Source: Achromobacter denitrificans NBRC 15125 (lineage in GTDB: Bacteria > Pseudomonadota > Gammaproteobacteria > Burkholderiales > Burkholderiaceae_B). Taken from it: 60,194 nucleotides of DNA. Shown here piece after piece: positions 1 through 7,917 of the stretch (the first letter of the stretch is position 1; every line of letters starts with the position of its first letter). The stretch lies in the NCBI RefSeq assembly GCF_001571365.1, contig NZ_BCTQ01000039.1, positions 1 through 60,194 of the forward strand, in the 5' to 3' direction. The notes beneath the pieces are model-generated. The model searched no databases, had not been told where the DNA came from, and was given only the letters and a program-made list of their open reading frames with translations. A program made the translations under genes and the position numbers.

Positions 1-1388
1 GTCGCGCCCAGCGGCAGGCCTCGGCTCGCCTGCCACTGGCGGCCGAAGCGCGCCAGCGCGGCGTCCTGCCAGGCCGGGCCGATCAGGGTGATGCCGGCGG
101 GCAGGCCGTCGGCGCGCATGCCTGCCGGCACGGCCAGCGCCGACAGGTCGGCAAGGTTGGCGAAGTTGGTATAGACGCCCAGCCGCGAATTCAAGGCAAC
201 CGGATCCGCCTGGAGTTCGGCGATGGTGTAGATCGACGGCGAGGTCGGCACGACCAGCGCGTCGTAGCCCTCCAGCGCCCGATGGATGCGCCGCGACAGC
301 TCGGCGCGCCGGTACTCCGCCTTGAATGCGTCGAGCGCGCTGTAGCGGCCGGCCTGCTCGACGATGCCGCGCACCACCAGATGGATCGCGTCGGGCTTCT
401 CGCGCAGCAAGCCTTCCACCGCGGCGTAGCGCTCGGCCACCCACGGCCCCTGATAGAGCAAGGCGGCCAGTTCGGCGAAAGGCGCGAAGTCCAGCGATTC
501 CACGCTGGCGCCGTCTTCCCGCAAGGCGCGCACCGCGTCGTCGAAGGCGGCCGCCGCCTGCGCGTCGCCGAAGAATTCCAGTTGCGCCGGGATGGCCAGC
601 CTGGGAGCCGCGGGCCACGGCCGCGCGACGTCGGCCGGCTGCTCGCGCGAATAGGGATCGGCGTCGTCATAGCCGCCGGCGATCCGCGCCACCAGCGCCG
701 CGTCGTCCACCGTCAGCGCGAATACCGACACGCAATCCAGCGTGCGGCACGCCGGCACCACGCCGGCGGTGCTGAGCCAGCCGCGGGTGGGCTTCAGGCC
801 CACGATATTGTTGAAGCCCGCCGGCACGCGGCCCGAGCCCGCGGTGTCCGTGCCCAGCGAGAACGCCGCCAGGCCGCGCGCCACCACCGAGGCCGAGCCG
901 GAGCTGGAGCCGCCGCTGACGTACTCCGGCCGGAACGCGTTGGGCACCGCGCCATGCGGAGAACGCGTGCCGACCAGGCCGGTCGCGAACTGATCCAGGT
1001 TGGTCTTGCCTACCAGGATGGCGCCCGCCGCGCGCAGGCGGCGCACGACGGTGGCGTCCTCGCCGGGCAGATAGGCGAATTCGGGGCAGGCGGCCGTGGT
1101 GGGCCAGCCGGCTGCGTCGATGTTGTCCTTGACCGCGAAGGGCACGCCATACAGCGGCAGGCGCGCCAGGTCGCCCCGCGCCGCGTCCCGCAGCCCTTGC
1201 AGATCGTCGAGCTGGCGCGCGAGCATGGCCTCGTCCACGCGGCTGATCCAGGCATTGTCGGCCGCGCCGCCCGGCGCGGCCCACGCGGCCAACAGCGCTT
1301 CGGGCCTGGCCCCCTCGTCGCGGTAGGCAGCTTGCCATCGCGCGATCGTCCACCCCTCGGGGCCCTTCTGCGTTGCTAAGGCATTCAT
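1..1388 (-). CDS. atzF: Allophanate hydrolase, amidase-signature family (3' end outside window)
   Basis: Hydrolyses allophanate to ammonia and CO2, the second step of ATP-dependent urea degradation, in the cytoplasm. The visible 462 residues carry the amidase-signature triad: Lys about 87 (PFAVKDN), the cis-Ser about 162 (GGSSSGS) and the nucleophile Ser about 185 (GTDTAGSGR). The segment [12 protein letters not shown] and the phrase PACRTLDC fit AtzF better than GatA-type amidases. The coding frame stays open to base 1, so the C-terminal domain and stop are missing; full-length AtzF is about 600 aa. The ATG at 1388 follows an AGGA about 9 nt upstream, and that AGGA lies inside a long palindrome. 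It diverges from the urea importer. No urea carboxylase gene is visible, but it may lie beyond base 1. Confidence 0.88.
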   Translation of the reverse strand, partial: MNALATQKGPEGWTIARWQAAYRDEGARPEALLAAWAAPGGAADNAWISRVDEAMLARQLDDLQGLRDAARGDLARLPLYGVPFAVKDNIDAAGWPTTAACPEFAYLPGEDATVVRRLRAAGAILVGKTNLDQFATGLVGTRSPHGAVPNAFRPEYVSGGSSSGSASVVARGLAAFSLGTDTAGSGRVPAGFNNIVGLKPTRGWLSTAGVVPACRTLDCVSVFALTVDDAALVARIAGGYDDADPYSREQPADVARPWPAAPRLAIPAQLEFFGDAQAAAAFDDAVRALREDGASVESLDFAPFAELAALLYQGPWVAERYAAVEGLLREKPDAIHLVVRGIVEQAGRYSALDAFKAEYRRAELSRRIHRALEGYDALVVPTSPSIYTIAELQADPVALNSRLGVYTNFANLADLSALAVPAGMRADGLPAGITLIGPAWQDAALARFGRQWQASRGLPLGA

Positions 1389-1390
1389 GC

Positions 1391-1424
1391 GGGAATCCTT
1401 TCTTGTATACAAGTACGGATTCCC
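1391..1424. promoter_or_regulatory. 34-bp palindrome covering the atzF ribosome-binding site
   Basis: The arms GGGAATCC (1391-1398) and GGATTCCC (1417-1424) flank the perfect 12-bp palindrome CTTGTATACAAG (1402-1413), all sharing one symmetry centre, so 28 of 34 positions are symmetric. The TTGTATACAA core resembles operators of GntR-family repressors. It ends 3 bp before the atzF start codon and includes the AGGA ribosome-binding site, so it could act as a DNA operator or as an mRNA hairpin masking the start. The palindrome is seen directly; the regulator is inferred. Confidence 0.6.
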
Positions 1425-1539
1425 AAGCAATCGGCGTGCCATGTCGGCCCCGCGCCCGCCTCTCCCTCTCAAGCCCTCGCTTCGCGCCGCGCGCCTGTCG
1501 CGCGCCGGCAGCCTGCCCGCACCGCGAGCGGGCAGCCCT

Positions 1540-1556
1540 TGCACCCATCTTGTGCG
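1540..1556. promoter_or_regulatory. NtrC-like binding site upstream of urtA
   Basis: The sequence TGCAC-N7-GTGCG matches the NtrC consensus TGCAC-N7-GTGCA at 9 of 10 arm positions. It lies about 116 bp upstream of a sigma-54 type promoter, a usual enhancer distance. Confidence 0.5.
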
Positions 1557-1655
1557 CGCGGCACCAGCTTGAACCCGCTCGCCGCGCGCGCGCCGCCGCG
1601 TTGCCGGCGCGCGATTTCCTCCCCCTTATTGGAAGGTCGCGATGCCGATCGCGGT

Positions 1656-1670
1656 TGGCACGGGTTTTGC
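1656..1670 (+). promoter_or_regulatory. Sigma-54 (RpoN) promoter of the urt operon
   Basis: TGGCACGGGTTTTGC fits the -24/-12 consensus TGGCAC-N5-TTGC at every consensus position. Transcription would begin near 1682, leaving a leader of about 67 nt before urtA. With the NtrC-like site it predicts induction under nitrogen limitation, as is known for urt operons elsewhere. Confidence 0.72.
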
Positions 1671-1748
1671 TTTGGAGTTCTGCGTTGTCGGGTGTTGTTC
1701 AGATCGTTCCTGCCGGCGCGTCCGGCGCATTCCCATCCAGGAGTCATC

Positions 1749-3002
1749 ATGAAACGCAGACTAGCCCTCAAGCAATTGACCGCCGTGAGCCTGTTGGCCA
1801 TGACGGGGTGGATGCCCCAGGTGCACGCCGCCGGCGACACCATCAAGGTCGGCATCCTGCATTCGCTGTCGGGCACCATGGCCATCTCGGAGACCTCGCT
1901 CAAGGACGTCGCGCTGATGGCCATCGACGAGATCAACGCCAACGGCGGCGTGCTGGGCAGGAAGCTCGAACCCGTGGTGGTGGACCCCGCCTCCAACTGG
2001 CCGCTGTTCGCCGAGAAATCGCGCCAGTTGCTGGCCCAGGACAAGGTGGCCGTGGTCTTCGGCTGCTGGACCTCGGTATCGCGCAAGTCCGTCCTGCCCG
2101 TGTTCAAGGAGTTGAACGGCCTGCTCTTCTACCCCGTGCAGTACGAAGGCGAAGAACTGGAGAAGAACGTGTTCTACACGGGCGCGGCGCCCAACCAGCA
2201 GGCCATTCCCGCCGTGGAATACCTGATGAGCGAAGACGGCGGCGGCGCGAAGCGCTTCGTGCTGCTGGGCACCGATTACGTCTATCCGCGCACCACCAAC
2301 AAGATCCTGCGCGCCTTCCTGCATTCCAAGGGCGTGAAGGACAGCGACATCGACGAGGTCTACACGCCGTTCGGCCACGCCGACTACCAGACCATCGTGG
2401 CCAACATCAAGAAGTTCGCCACGGGCGGCAAGACCGCCGTCATCTCCACCATCAACGGCGACTCCAACGTGCCCTTCTACAAGGAGCTGGGCAATGCCGG
2501 CCTGAAGGCGACCGACGTGCCCGTGGTGGCCTTCTCGGTGGGCGAAGAGGAGCTGCGCGGCGTGGACACCAAACCGCTGGTGGGCCACCTGGCCGCGTGG
2601 AACTACTTCGAATCGATCAAGAACCCGGTGAACGAGGACTTCATCAAGAAGTGGAAGGCCTATGCCCGCGCCAAGAACCTGCCCAACGCGGGCACGGTCG
2701 TGACGAACGATCCGATGGAGGCCACCTACATCGGCATCCACATGTGGAAGCAAGCGGTGGAACAGGCCAAGAGCACCGACGTGGACAAGGTGATCGCCAG
2801 CATGGGCGGGCAGAAGTTCAACGCGCCCGACGGCTACACCATCGAAATGGACAAGACCAACCACCACCTGCACAAGCCGGTCTACATCGGCGAGATCCGG
2901 GCGGACGGCCAGTTCAACGTGGTGTGGAAGAGCAAGGGGCCGATCCGCGCCCAGCCCTGGAGTCCGTACATCCCGGGCAACGAAAGCAAGCAAGGCCTGT
3001 AG
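1749..3002 (+). CDS. urtA: Urea ABC transporter, periplasmic substrate-binding protein
   Basis: Captures urea in the periplasm for the UrtBC channel. The 417-aa product starts with a signal peptide (KRR, hydrophobic stretch, cleavage near VHAA) and continues as a Peripla_BP/LivK-type receptor (IKVGILHSLSG, GCWTSVSRK, FYPVQYEGEE, TVVTNDPMEA). The FYPVQYEG and GCWTSVSRKS segments are typical of UrtA rather than branched-chain amino acid receptors. The start at 1749 gives a clean signal peptide; the frame stays open about 210 bp further upstream but that part is not protein-like. It is first in urtABCDE, with a 12-bp gap to urtB. Confidence 0.93.
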   Translation: MKRRLALKQLTAVSLLAMTGWMPQVHAAGDTIKVGILHSLSGTMAISETSLKDVALMAIDEINANGGVLGRKLEPVVVDPASNWPLFAEKSRQLLAQDKVAVVFGCWTSVSRKSVLPVFKELNGLLFYPVQYEGEELEKNVFYTGAAPNQQAIPAVEYLMSEDGGGAKRFVLLGTDYVYPRTTNKILRAFLHSKGVKDSDIDEVYTPFGHADYQTIVANIKKFATGGKTAVISTINGDSNVPFYKELGNAGLKATDVPVVAFSVGEEELRGVDTKPLVGHLAAWNYFESIKNPVNEDFIKKWKAYARAKNLPNAGTVVTNDPMEATYIGIHMWKQAVEQAKSTDVDKVIASMGGQKFNAPDGYTIEMDKTNHHLHKPVYIGEIRADGQFNVVWKSKGPIRAQPWSPYIPGNESKQGL

Positions 3003-3014
3003 GCGGGAGCAGCC

Positions 3015-4646
3015 ATGCGCATCGCGGCAATCGCACACTCCCTGCGTCGTATCCTTCTCGCGTGGCTGCTGTCCATGCCGCTGCTGGCCGCCCAGGCGCC
3101 GGCGGCCGGCGTGGATCCGGCGCTGCTTGCGCCGCTGGCCGGCGACGATACGGACGCCAAGCTGCGGGCGATTGCCGCGCTGGGCCAACTGCCCGATCCC
3201 GGCGCGGCGGCGGTGCTGCAGGCGCTGGGCGACGACCGGCTCTACGCGGCGGCCGACGGCCGCGTGCTGATCGGCGAAGGCGGCGCGCGCGCCACCGATC
3301 CCGCGACCGGCGCCGCCGCCGAGCTGCCCGCGGGCGCGGGCACCATCGGCATCAACAACCGCCTGCGCCGCGCCATCGAGGCCGCGCTGGCCGGTTCGCG
3401 CCTGTTCTCCGAGCGCCCCAACGAACGCCTGGACGCGGCCCGGCGGCTGCAGCAGACGGGCGACCCCGCCCGCCTGCCGATGCTGGAAAAAGCGCTGGCG
3501 GCCGAAAAGAACGAGGCCGTGCGCGACGCGTTGCTCATCGCGCAGGCCAACCTGGAATTGAAAAGCGCCGACCCCGCCAAGCGGCGCCACGCGGTCGAAC
3601 TGCTGGGCGGCACCCGCAACGCCGCCTTCCGCCCCACCCTGGCCGCGTTGACGCAGGAGCGCGATGGCGTCCACGCCGAACCGGACGCCGCCGTGCGCGA
3701 GGCGGCGGCGCACGCGCTCACGCAGATCGACCGCCACCTGGCGACGATCGAATGGGCCGGCAATCTGTTCTACGGCATCAGCCTGGGCAGCGTCCTGCTG
3801 CTCGCGGCCCTGGGCCTGGCCATCACCTTCGGCCTGATGGGCGTCATCAACATGGCGCACGGCGAACTGCTGATGATCGGCGCCTACGTGACCTACGTGA
3901 CGCAGTCGCTGTTCCGCGCCTGGCTGCCGGGCTGGACGGACTGGTACGTGCTGGCCGCGCTGCCGCTGGCCTTCGTGGTGACGGCGCTGGTGGGCATGGC
4001 GCTGGAGCGCACCGTCATCCGCTGGCTCTACGGCCGGCCGCTGGAAACGCTGCTGGCCACCTGGGGCATCAGCCTGATCCTGATGCAGGGCGTGCGCACG
4101 CTGTTCGGCGCGCAGAACGTGGAGGTAGGCAATCCCAGCTGGATGTCGGGCGGCATCGCCGTGCTCGACGGCCTGGTGCTGACCTACAACCGCCTCGTGA
4201 TCATCGGCTTCGCGCTCTTCGTCGTGTTCCTCGTGTGGGTGCTGCTGAACCACACGCGCCTGGGCCTGTTCGTGCGCGCCATCACGCAGAACCGCCGCAT
4301 GGCCGACTGCGTGGGCGTGCCTACCGGCCGCGTGGACATGCTGGCCTTCGGGCTGGGCTCCGGCATCGCGGGGCTGGCGGGCGTGGCGCTGTCCCAGCTG
4401 GGCAACGTGGGGCCCGATCTCGGGCGCGCCTACATCGTCGATTCGTTCATGGTGGTCGTGCTGGGCGGCGTGGGCCAGCTGGCCGGCACCGTCATCGCCG
4501 CGCTGGGCCTGGGCGGCGTCAACAAATTCCTGGAACCCTACGCCGGAGCCGTCATGGCCAAGATCACCATCCTGGCGCTCATCGTGCTGTTCGTCCAAAA
4601 GCGGCCGCAAGGCCTGTTCGCCCCGCGGGGCCGGAGCGCCGAATGA
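3015..4646 (+). CDS. urtB: Urea ABC transporter permease UrtB
   Basis: Inner-membrane permease of the urea importer, 543 aa. A signal-like N-terminus is followed by about 220 residues of alanine-rich, soluble, probably periplasmic helical sequence and then a LivH-type membrane domain (from about residue 250; GLAITFGLMGVINMAHGE, ATWGISLILMQGVR). The long N-terminal extension is the usual form of proteobacterial UrtB and separates it from LivH, which is about 300 aa. Its stop overlaps the urtC start (ATGA). Confidence 0.92.
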   Translation: MRIAAIAHSLRRILLAWLLSMPLLAAQAPAAGVDPALLAPLAGDDTDAKLRAIAALGQLPDPGAAAVLQALGDDRLYAAADGRVLIGEGGARATDPATGAAAELPAGAGTIGINNRLRRAIEAALAGSRLFSERPNERLDAARRLQQTGDPARLPMLEKALAAEKNEAVRDALLIAQANLELKSADPAKRRHAVELLGGTRNAAFRPTLAALTQERDGVHAEPDAAVREAAAHALTQIDRHLATIEWAGNLFYGISLGSVLLLAALGLAITFGLMGVINMAHGELLMIGAYVTYVTQSLFRAWLPGWTDWYVLAALPLAFVVTALVGMALERTVIRWLYGRPLETLLATWGISLILMQGVRTLFGAQNVEVGNPSWMSGGIAVLDGLVLTYNRLVIIGFALFVVFLVWVLLNHTRLGLFVRAITQNRRMADCVGVPTGRVDMLAFGLGSGIAGLAGVALSQLGNVGPDLGRAYIVDSFMVVVLGGVGQLAGTVIAALGLGGVNKFLEPYAGAVMAKITILALIVLFVQKRPQGLFAPRGRSAE

Positions 4647-5770
4647 GACAGACCGCGCCGATCGATCTGACCCTGCTGGCCCGCCGCCCGCTGTTCCGGG
4701 GCCGCGTATGGGCGGCGCTGGGCGCCGCGGTGGCGGTGCTGGCCCTGCTGCCGCTGCTCAACCTGGCATTCCCGCCCGGCCACGCGTTGCACGTCTCCGC
4801 CTATGCGGTGGCCCTGCTGGGGAAATTCATGTGCTACGCGATGGCCGCGCTGGCGCTGGATCTCGTCTGGGGCTATGCCGGCATTCTTTCGCTGGGCCAC
4901 GGCCTGTTCTTCGCGCTGGGCGGCTATGCCCATGGCATGTACCTGATGCGAGCCATCGGCCGCGACGGCGTCTACCAGAGCGACCTGCCCGACTTCATGG
5001 TGTTCCTGGACTGGAAGTCCTACCCCTGGTACTGGTCCTTCACGGAACACTTCTGGTACGCCATGCTGCTGGTCGTGCTGGTGCCGGGCGCGCTGGCCTT
5101 CGTGTTCGGCTACTTCGCCTTCCGTTCGCGCATCAAGGGCGTCTATTTCTCGATCATCACGCAGGCCCTGACCTTCGCCGCGATGCTGCTGTTCTTCCGT
5201 AACGACACCGGCTTCGGCGGCAACAACGGCTTCACCGATTTCAAGCGCATCCTGGGCTTCGACATCACCGCGCCCGGCACCCGCGCCGCCCTGTACTGGA
5301 TCACGCTGGCGGCGCTGGCGGGCGCGCTGGTGCTGGCCCGCGCGGTCACGCAGAGCAAGCTGGGCCGGGTCCTGACCGCCGTGCGCGACGCCGAGAGCCG
5401 GCTGCGCTTCATCGGCTACGACCCGCTGGGCTTCAAGCTCTTCGTCTGGACGCTGTCGGCCGTGCTGTGCGGCATCGCCGGCGCGCTCTACGTGCCGCAG
5501 GTGGGCATCATCAACCCCAGCGAGATGTCCACGGAGACGTCGATCGAAATGGTGATCTGGGTCGCCACGGGCGGGCGCGGCACCTTGATCGGCCCCATCA
5601 TCGGCGCGGGCACCGTCAACGGGCTCAAGACCTGGTTCACCAGCGTGCTGCCCGAATTCTGGCTGTACGCGCTGGGCCTCATCTTCGTGCTGGTGACGCT
5701 GTTCCTGCCCACCGGCATCGTCGGCCTGGCCCGCCGCCTCGCCGCGCGATTCCAGGAGGGCAAGGCATGA
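4643..5770 (+). CDS. urtC: Urea ABC transporter permease UrtC
   Basis: Second inner-membrane permease, 375 aa, LivM type. Several membrane helices and the motifs DLVWGYAGILSLGHG and VIWVATGGRGTLIGPIIG are visible. The ATG at 4643 overlaps the urtB stop and the stop overlaps the urtD start, both as ATGA, which indicates translational coupling. Confidence 0.93.
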   Translation: MRQTAPIDLTLLARRPLFRGRVWAALGAAVAVLALLPLLNLAFPPGHALHVSAYAVALLGKFMCYAMAALALDLVWGYAGILSLGHGLFFALGGYAHGMYLMRAIGRDGVYQSDLPDFMVFLDWKSYPWYWSFTEHFWYAMLLVVLVPGALAFVFGYFAFRSRIKGVYFSIITQALTFAAMLLFFRNDTGFGGNNGFTDFKRILGFDITAPGTRAALYWITLAALAGALVLARAVTQSKLGRVLTAVRDAESRLRFIGYDPLGFKLFVWTLSAVLCGIAGALYVPQVGIINPSEMSTETSIEMVIWVATGGRGTLIGPIIGAGTVNGLKTWFTSVLPEFWLYALGLIFVLVTLFLPTGIVGLARRLAARFQEGKA

Positions 5771-6606
5771 CCAGCACGCACACCGAATCCGCCATGCTGG
5801 ACGGCGGCCCCAGCGGCGACGCCGCCTATGGCCGGGTCAGCCCCGGCGGGCTGGACACCAGCCACGGCGCGATCCTCTATCTCGAAGGCATCACGGTCAG
5901 CTTCGACGGCTTCAAGGCCCTGAACGACCTGACGCTGGACATCGGCGTGGGCGAGCTGCGCTGCATCATCGGCCCCAACGGCGCGGGCAAGACCACCATG
6001 ATGGACGTGATCACGGGCAAGACGCGGCCGAGCGCCGGCACCGCCTACTTCGGGCAAAGCATAGACCTCGCCACGCTGAACGAAGCGCAGATCGCGCATG
6101 CCGGCATCGGCAGGAAGTTCCAGCGCCCCACCGTGTTCGAGCAGCACACCGTGTTCGAGAACCTGGAGCTGGCGATGAAGACCGACAAGCGCGTGCGGCC
6201 CACGCTGTTCTCGCGCCTGAGCGGCGAGCAGGCCGACCGGATCGGCGAAACGCTGGACCTGATCCGGCTGCGGCCGGAGGCGGCGCTGCCCGCGGGGCTG
6301 CTGTCGCACGGCCAGAAGCAATGGCTGGAGATCGGCATGCTGCTGATGCAGGAACCGCGGCTGCTGCTGCTGGACGAGCCGGTGGCCGGCATGACCGACG
6401 CCGAGACCGAGCGCACCGGCGAACTGCTGAACGAACTGCGCGGCCGCCATTCGCTGATGGTGGTGGAGCACGACATGGACTTCGTCAACCAGATCGCCGG
6501 AGACGGCAAGGTCACGGTGCTGCACGAGGGCTCGGTGCTGGCCGAGGGGCCCATGAGCAAGGTCCAGGCCGATCCGCGCGTCATCGAAGTCTATCTGGGG
6601 CGCTGA
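5767..6606 (+). CDS. urtD: Urea ABC transporter ATPase UrtD
   Basis: ATPase subunit, 279 aa, LivG type. Walker A GPNGAGKT at residues 69-76, the degenerate signature LSHGQKQWLEI and Walker B LLLLDEP with MVVEHDMDF as the switch-His region are visible. LSHGQ in place of LSGGQ is usual for UrtD. About 35 residues precede the ATPase fold, longer than in LivG. Starts within the urtC stop codon. Confidence 0.93.
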   Translation: MTSTHTESAMLDGGPSGDAAYGRVSPGGLDTSHGAILYLEGITVSFDGFKALNDLTLDIGVGELRCIIGPNGAGKTTMMDVITGKTRPSAGTAYFGQSIDLATLNEAQIAHAGIGRKFQRPTVFEQHTVFENLELAMKTDKRVRPTLFSRLSGEQADRIGETLDLIRLRPEAALPAGLLSHGQKQWLEIGMLLMQEPRLLLLDEPVAGMTDAETERTGELLNELRGRHSLMVVEHDMDFVNQIAGDGKVTVLHEGSVLAEGPMSKVQADPRVIEVYLGR

Positions 6607-6607
6607 G

Positions 6608-7306
6608 ATGCTGGACGTGCACGCGATCGACCAATACTACGGCGGCAGCCATACCCTGCGCGGCGTATCGCTGTCGCTGCGCCAGGGCGAATGCCTCGCG
6701 CTGCTGGGCCGCAACGGCGTGGGCAAGACCACGCTGCTCAAGTGTCTGATGGGCGTGCTGCCCGTTGCCCGCGGCCGGATCGCCCTGGGCGGCGAAGACA
6801 TCACGCGGCTGGCCCCCCATCAGCGGGCCGCCCGCGGCATGGCCTACGTGCCGCAGGGCCGCGACATCTTCGCCCGCCTGACCGTGCAGGAGAACATCCT
6901 GATGGGCATGGCGTCCAAGCCCGCGGCCCGGGCGCGACGCATCAAGGAAGACGTGTTCGAACTGTTCCCCGTGCTCGCGGACATGCTGTCGCGCCGCGGC
7001 GGCGACCTGTCCGGGGGCCAACAGCAGCAGCTGGCGATCGCGCGGGCGCTGGTGGCCGAGCCCCGGCTCATCATCCTGGACGAGCCCACCGAGGGCATCC
7101 AGCCGTCCATCATCAAGGACATCGCCCGCGTCATCCACATGCTGCGGCAGCGCGGCGACATCGCCATCCTGCTCTGCGAACAGTATTTCGATTTCGCCCG
7201 GGAACTGGCGGACCAGTTCGTGGTGCTGTCGCGGGGCGAGGTGGTGGCCCGCGGCGGCCGCGCCGACATCGACGGGGAGGACGTGCGCCGCCACCTGTCG
7301 GTATAG
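6608..7306 (+). CDS. urtE: Urea ABC transporter ATPase UrtE
   Basis: Second ATPase, 232 aa, LivF type. Walker A GRNGVGKT at residues 34-41, signature LSGGQQQQLAIARAL and Walker B LIILDEPTEGIQPS are complete. One base separates it from urtD. It closes the operon; no strong terminator hairpin with a T-tract is visible in the 36 bp before the next gene. Confidence 0.93.
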   Translation: MLDVHAIDQYYGGSHTLRGVSLSLRQGECLALLGRNGVGKTTLLKCLMGVLPVARGRIALGGEDITRLAPHQRAARGMAYVPQGRDIFARLTVQENILMGMASKPAARARRIKEDVFELFPVLADMLSRRGGDLSGGQQQQLAIARALVAEPRLIILDEPTEGIQPSIIKDIARVIHMLRQRGDIAILLCEQYFDFARELADQFVVLSRGEVVARGGRADIDGEDVRRHLSV

Positions 7307-7342
7307 ACGGACGGGGGATCTGCTCCGATATAATCGGGCGCC

Positions 7343-7756
7343 ATGTGCTCCGCTGCCTTCCTGACCCGCCCCGCCCTGTGGATCGCGCTCGTCGCGATTC
7401 TGTGGGCGTCGTTGGCGCCGTCGCTGGCCCATGCGCTGAGCCTGGCTCCGGCCGGCCACAATGCCCACCGCATCAGCGTGGACTTCTGCACCAGCGAAGG
7501 CGCGGGGCAGGCCTCCCTGACCCTGGAGGTGCCGGGCAGCGGCAATGAGGGCGCCCAGGCGGACGATCACGGCGACAGCCACCACTGCCCGCTCTGCCGC
7601 AACCCCAACGCCGACGTGGGCATCCTGCCCGCGTCCATTCCCGTCGTGCCCTCCCCCGTCGGGCGCGCCATCACGTATCCGCCGCTGTTCTTCCTGGCGG
7701 CGCATCCCCTTCATGCCTGGAGCGCGGCCCAGCCGCGCGCGCCGCCCGCGGCCTGA
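7343..7756 (+). CDS. DUF2946-type small membrane/secreted protein
   Basis: A 137-aa protein with one N-terminal hydrophobic segment (about residues 10-32) that could be a signal peptide or anchor. A central HHCPLC motif (near residue 80) is the conserved His-Cys-x2-Cys signature of DUF2946, a family often found beside TonB receptors and copper genes. Function is unproven; metal binding is inferred from the His/Cys motif and the neighbours. The next genes are a TonB receptor and a PepSY membrane protein on the same strand. TATAAT lies about 10 bp upstream of the start. Confidence 0.7.
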   Translation: MCSAAFLTRPALWIALVAILWASLAPSLAHALSLAPAGHNAHRISVDFCTSEGAGQASLTLEVPGSGNEGAQADDHGDSHHCPLCRNPNADVGILPASIPVVPSPVGRAITYPPLFFLAAHPLHAWSAAQPRAPPAA

Positions 7757-7917
7757 TCCGGCGCCTCTGCGCGTCCGTCCGCCTTTCCGCCGCAGCTTGC
7801 GTCCGCGCCCCCGTGCGCGGCCGCCGGCGTGCCGTCATTCAGGTCCGGATGGCCCATCGCCCCCGCCCGCCCTCGGGAGGGGAGCCGGGCGTCCGGGCCG
7901 GACCACCGGTTCCAGAC

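Noticed and set aside
1761..4610. A 949-codon minus-strand open frame antisense to urtA and urtB
   Set aside because: It is a His/Gln/Arg-rich shadow of the real genes without domains or signal, and many similar long shadows occur opposite other genes here.
1373..5770. A 1465-codon plus-strand open frame across urtA, urtB and urtC
   Set aside because: Only the last 375 codons (urtC) are protein-like. The rest is the shifted frame of urtA and urtB, a usual artefact of high GC content.
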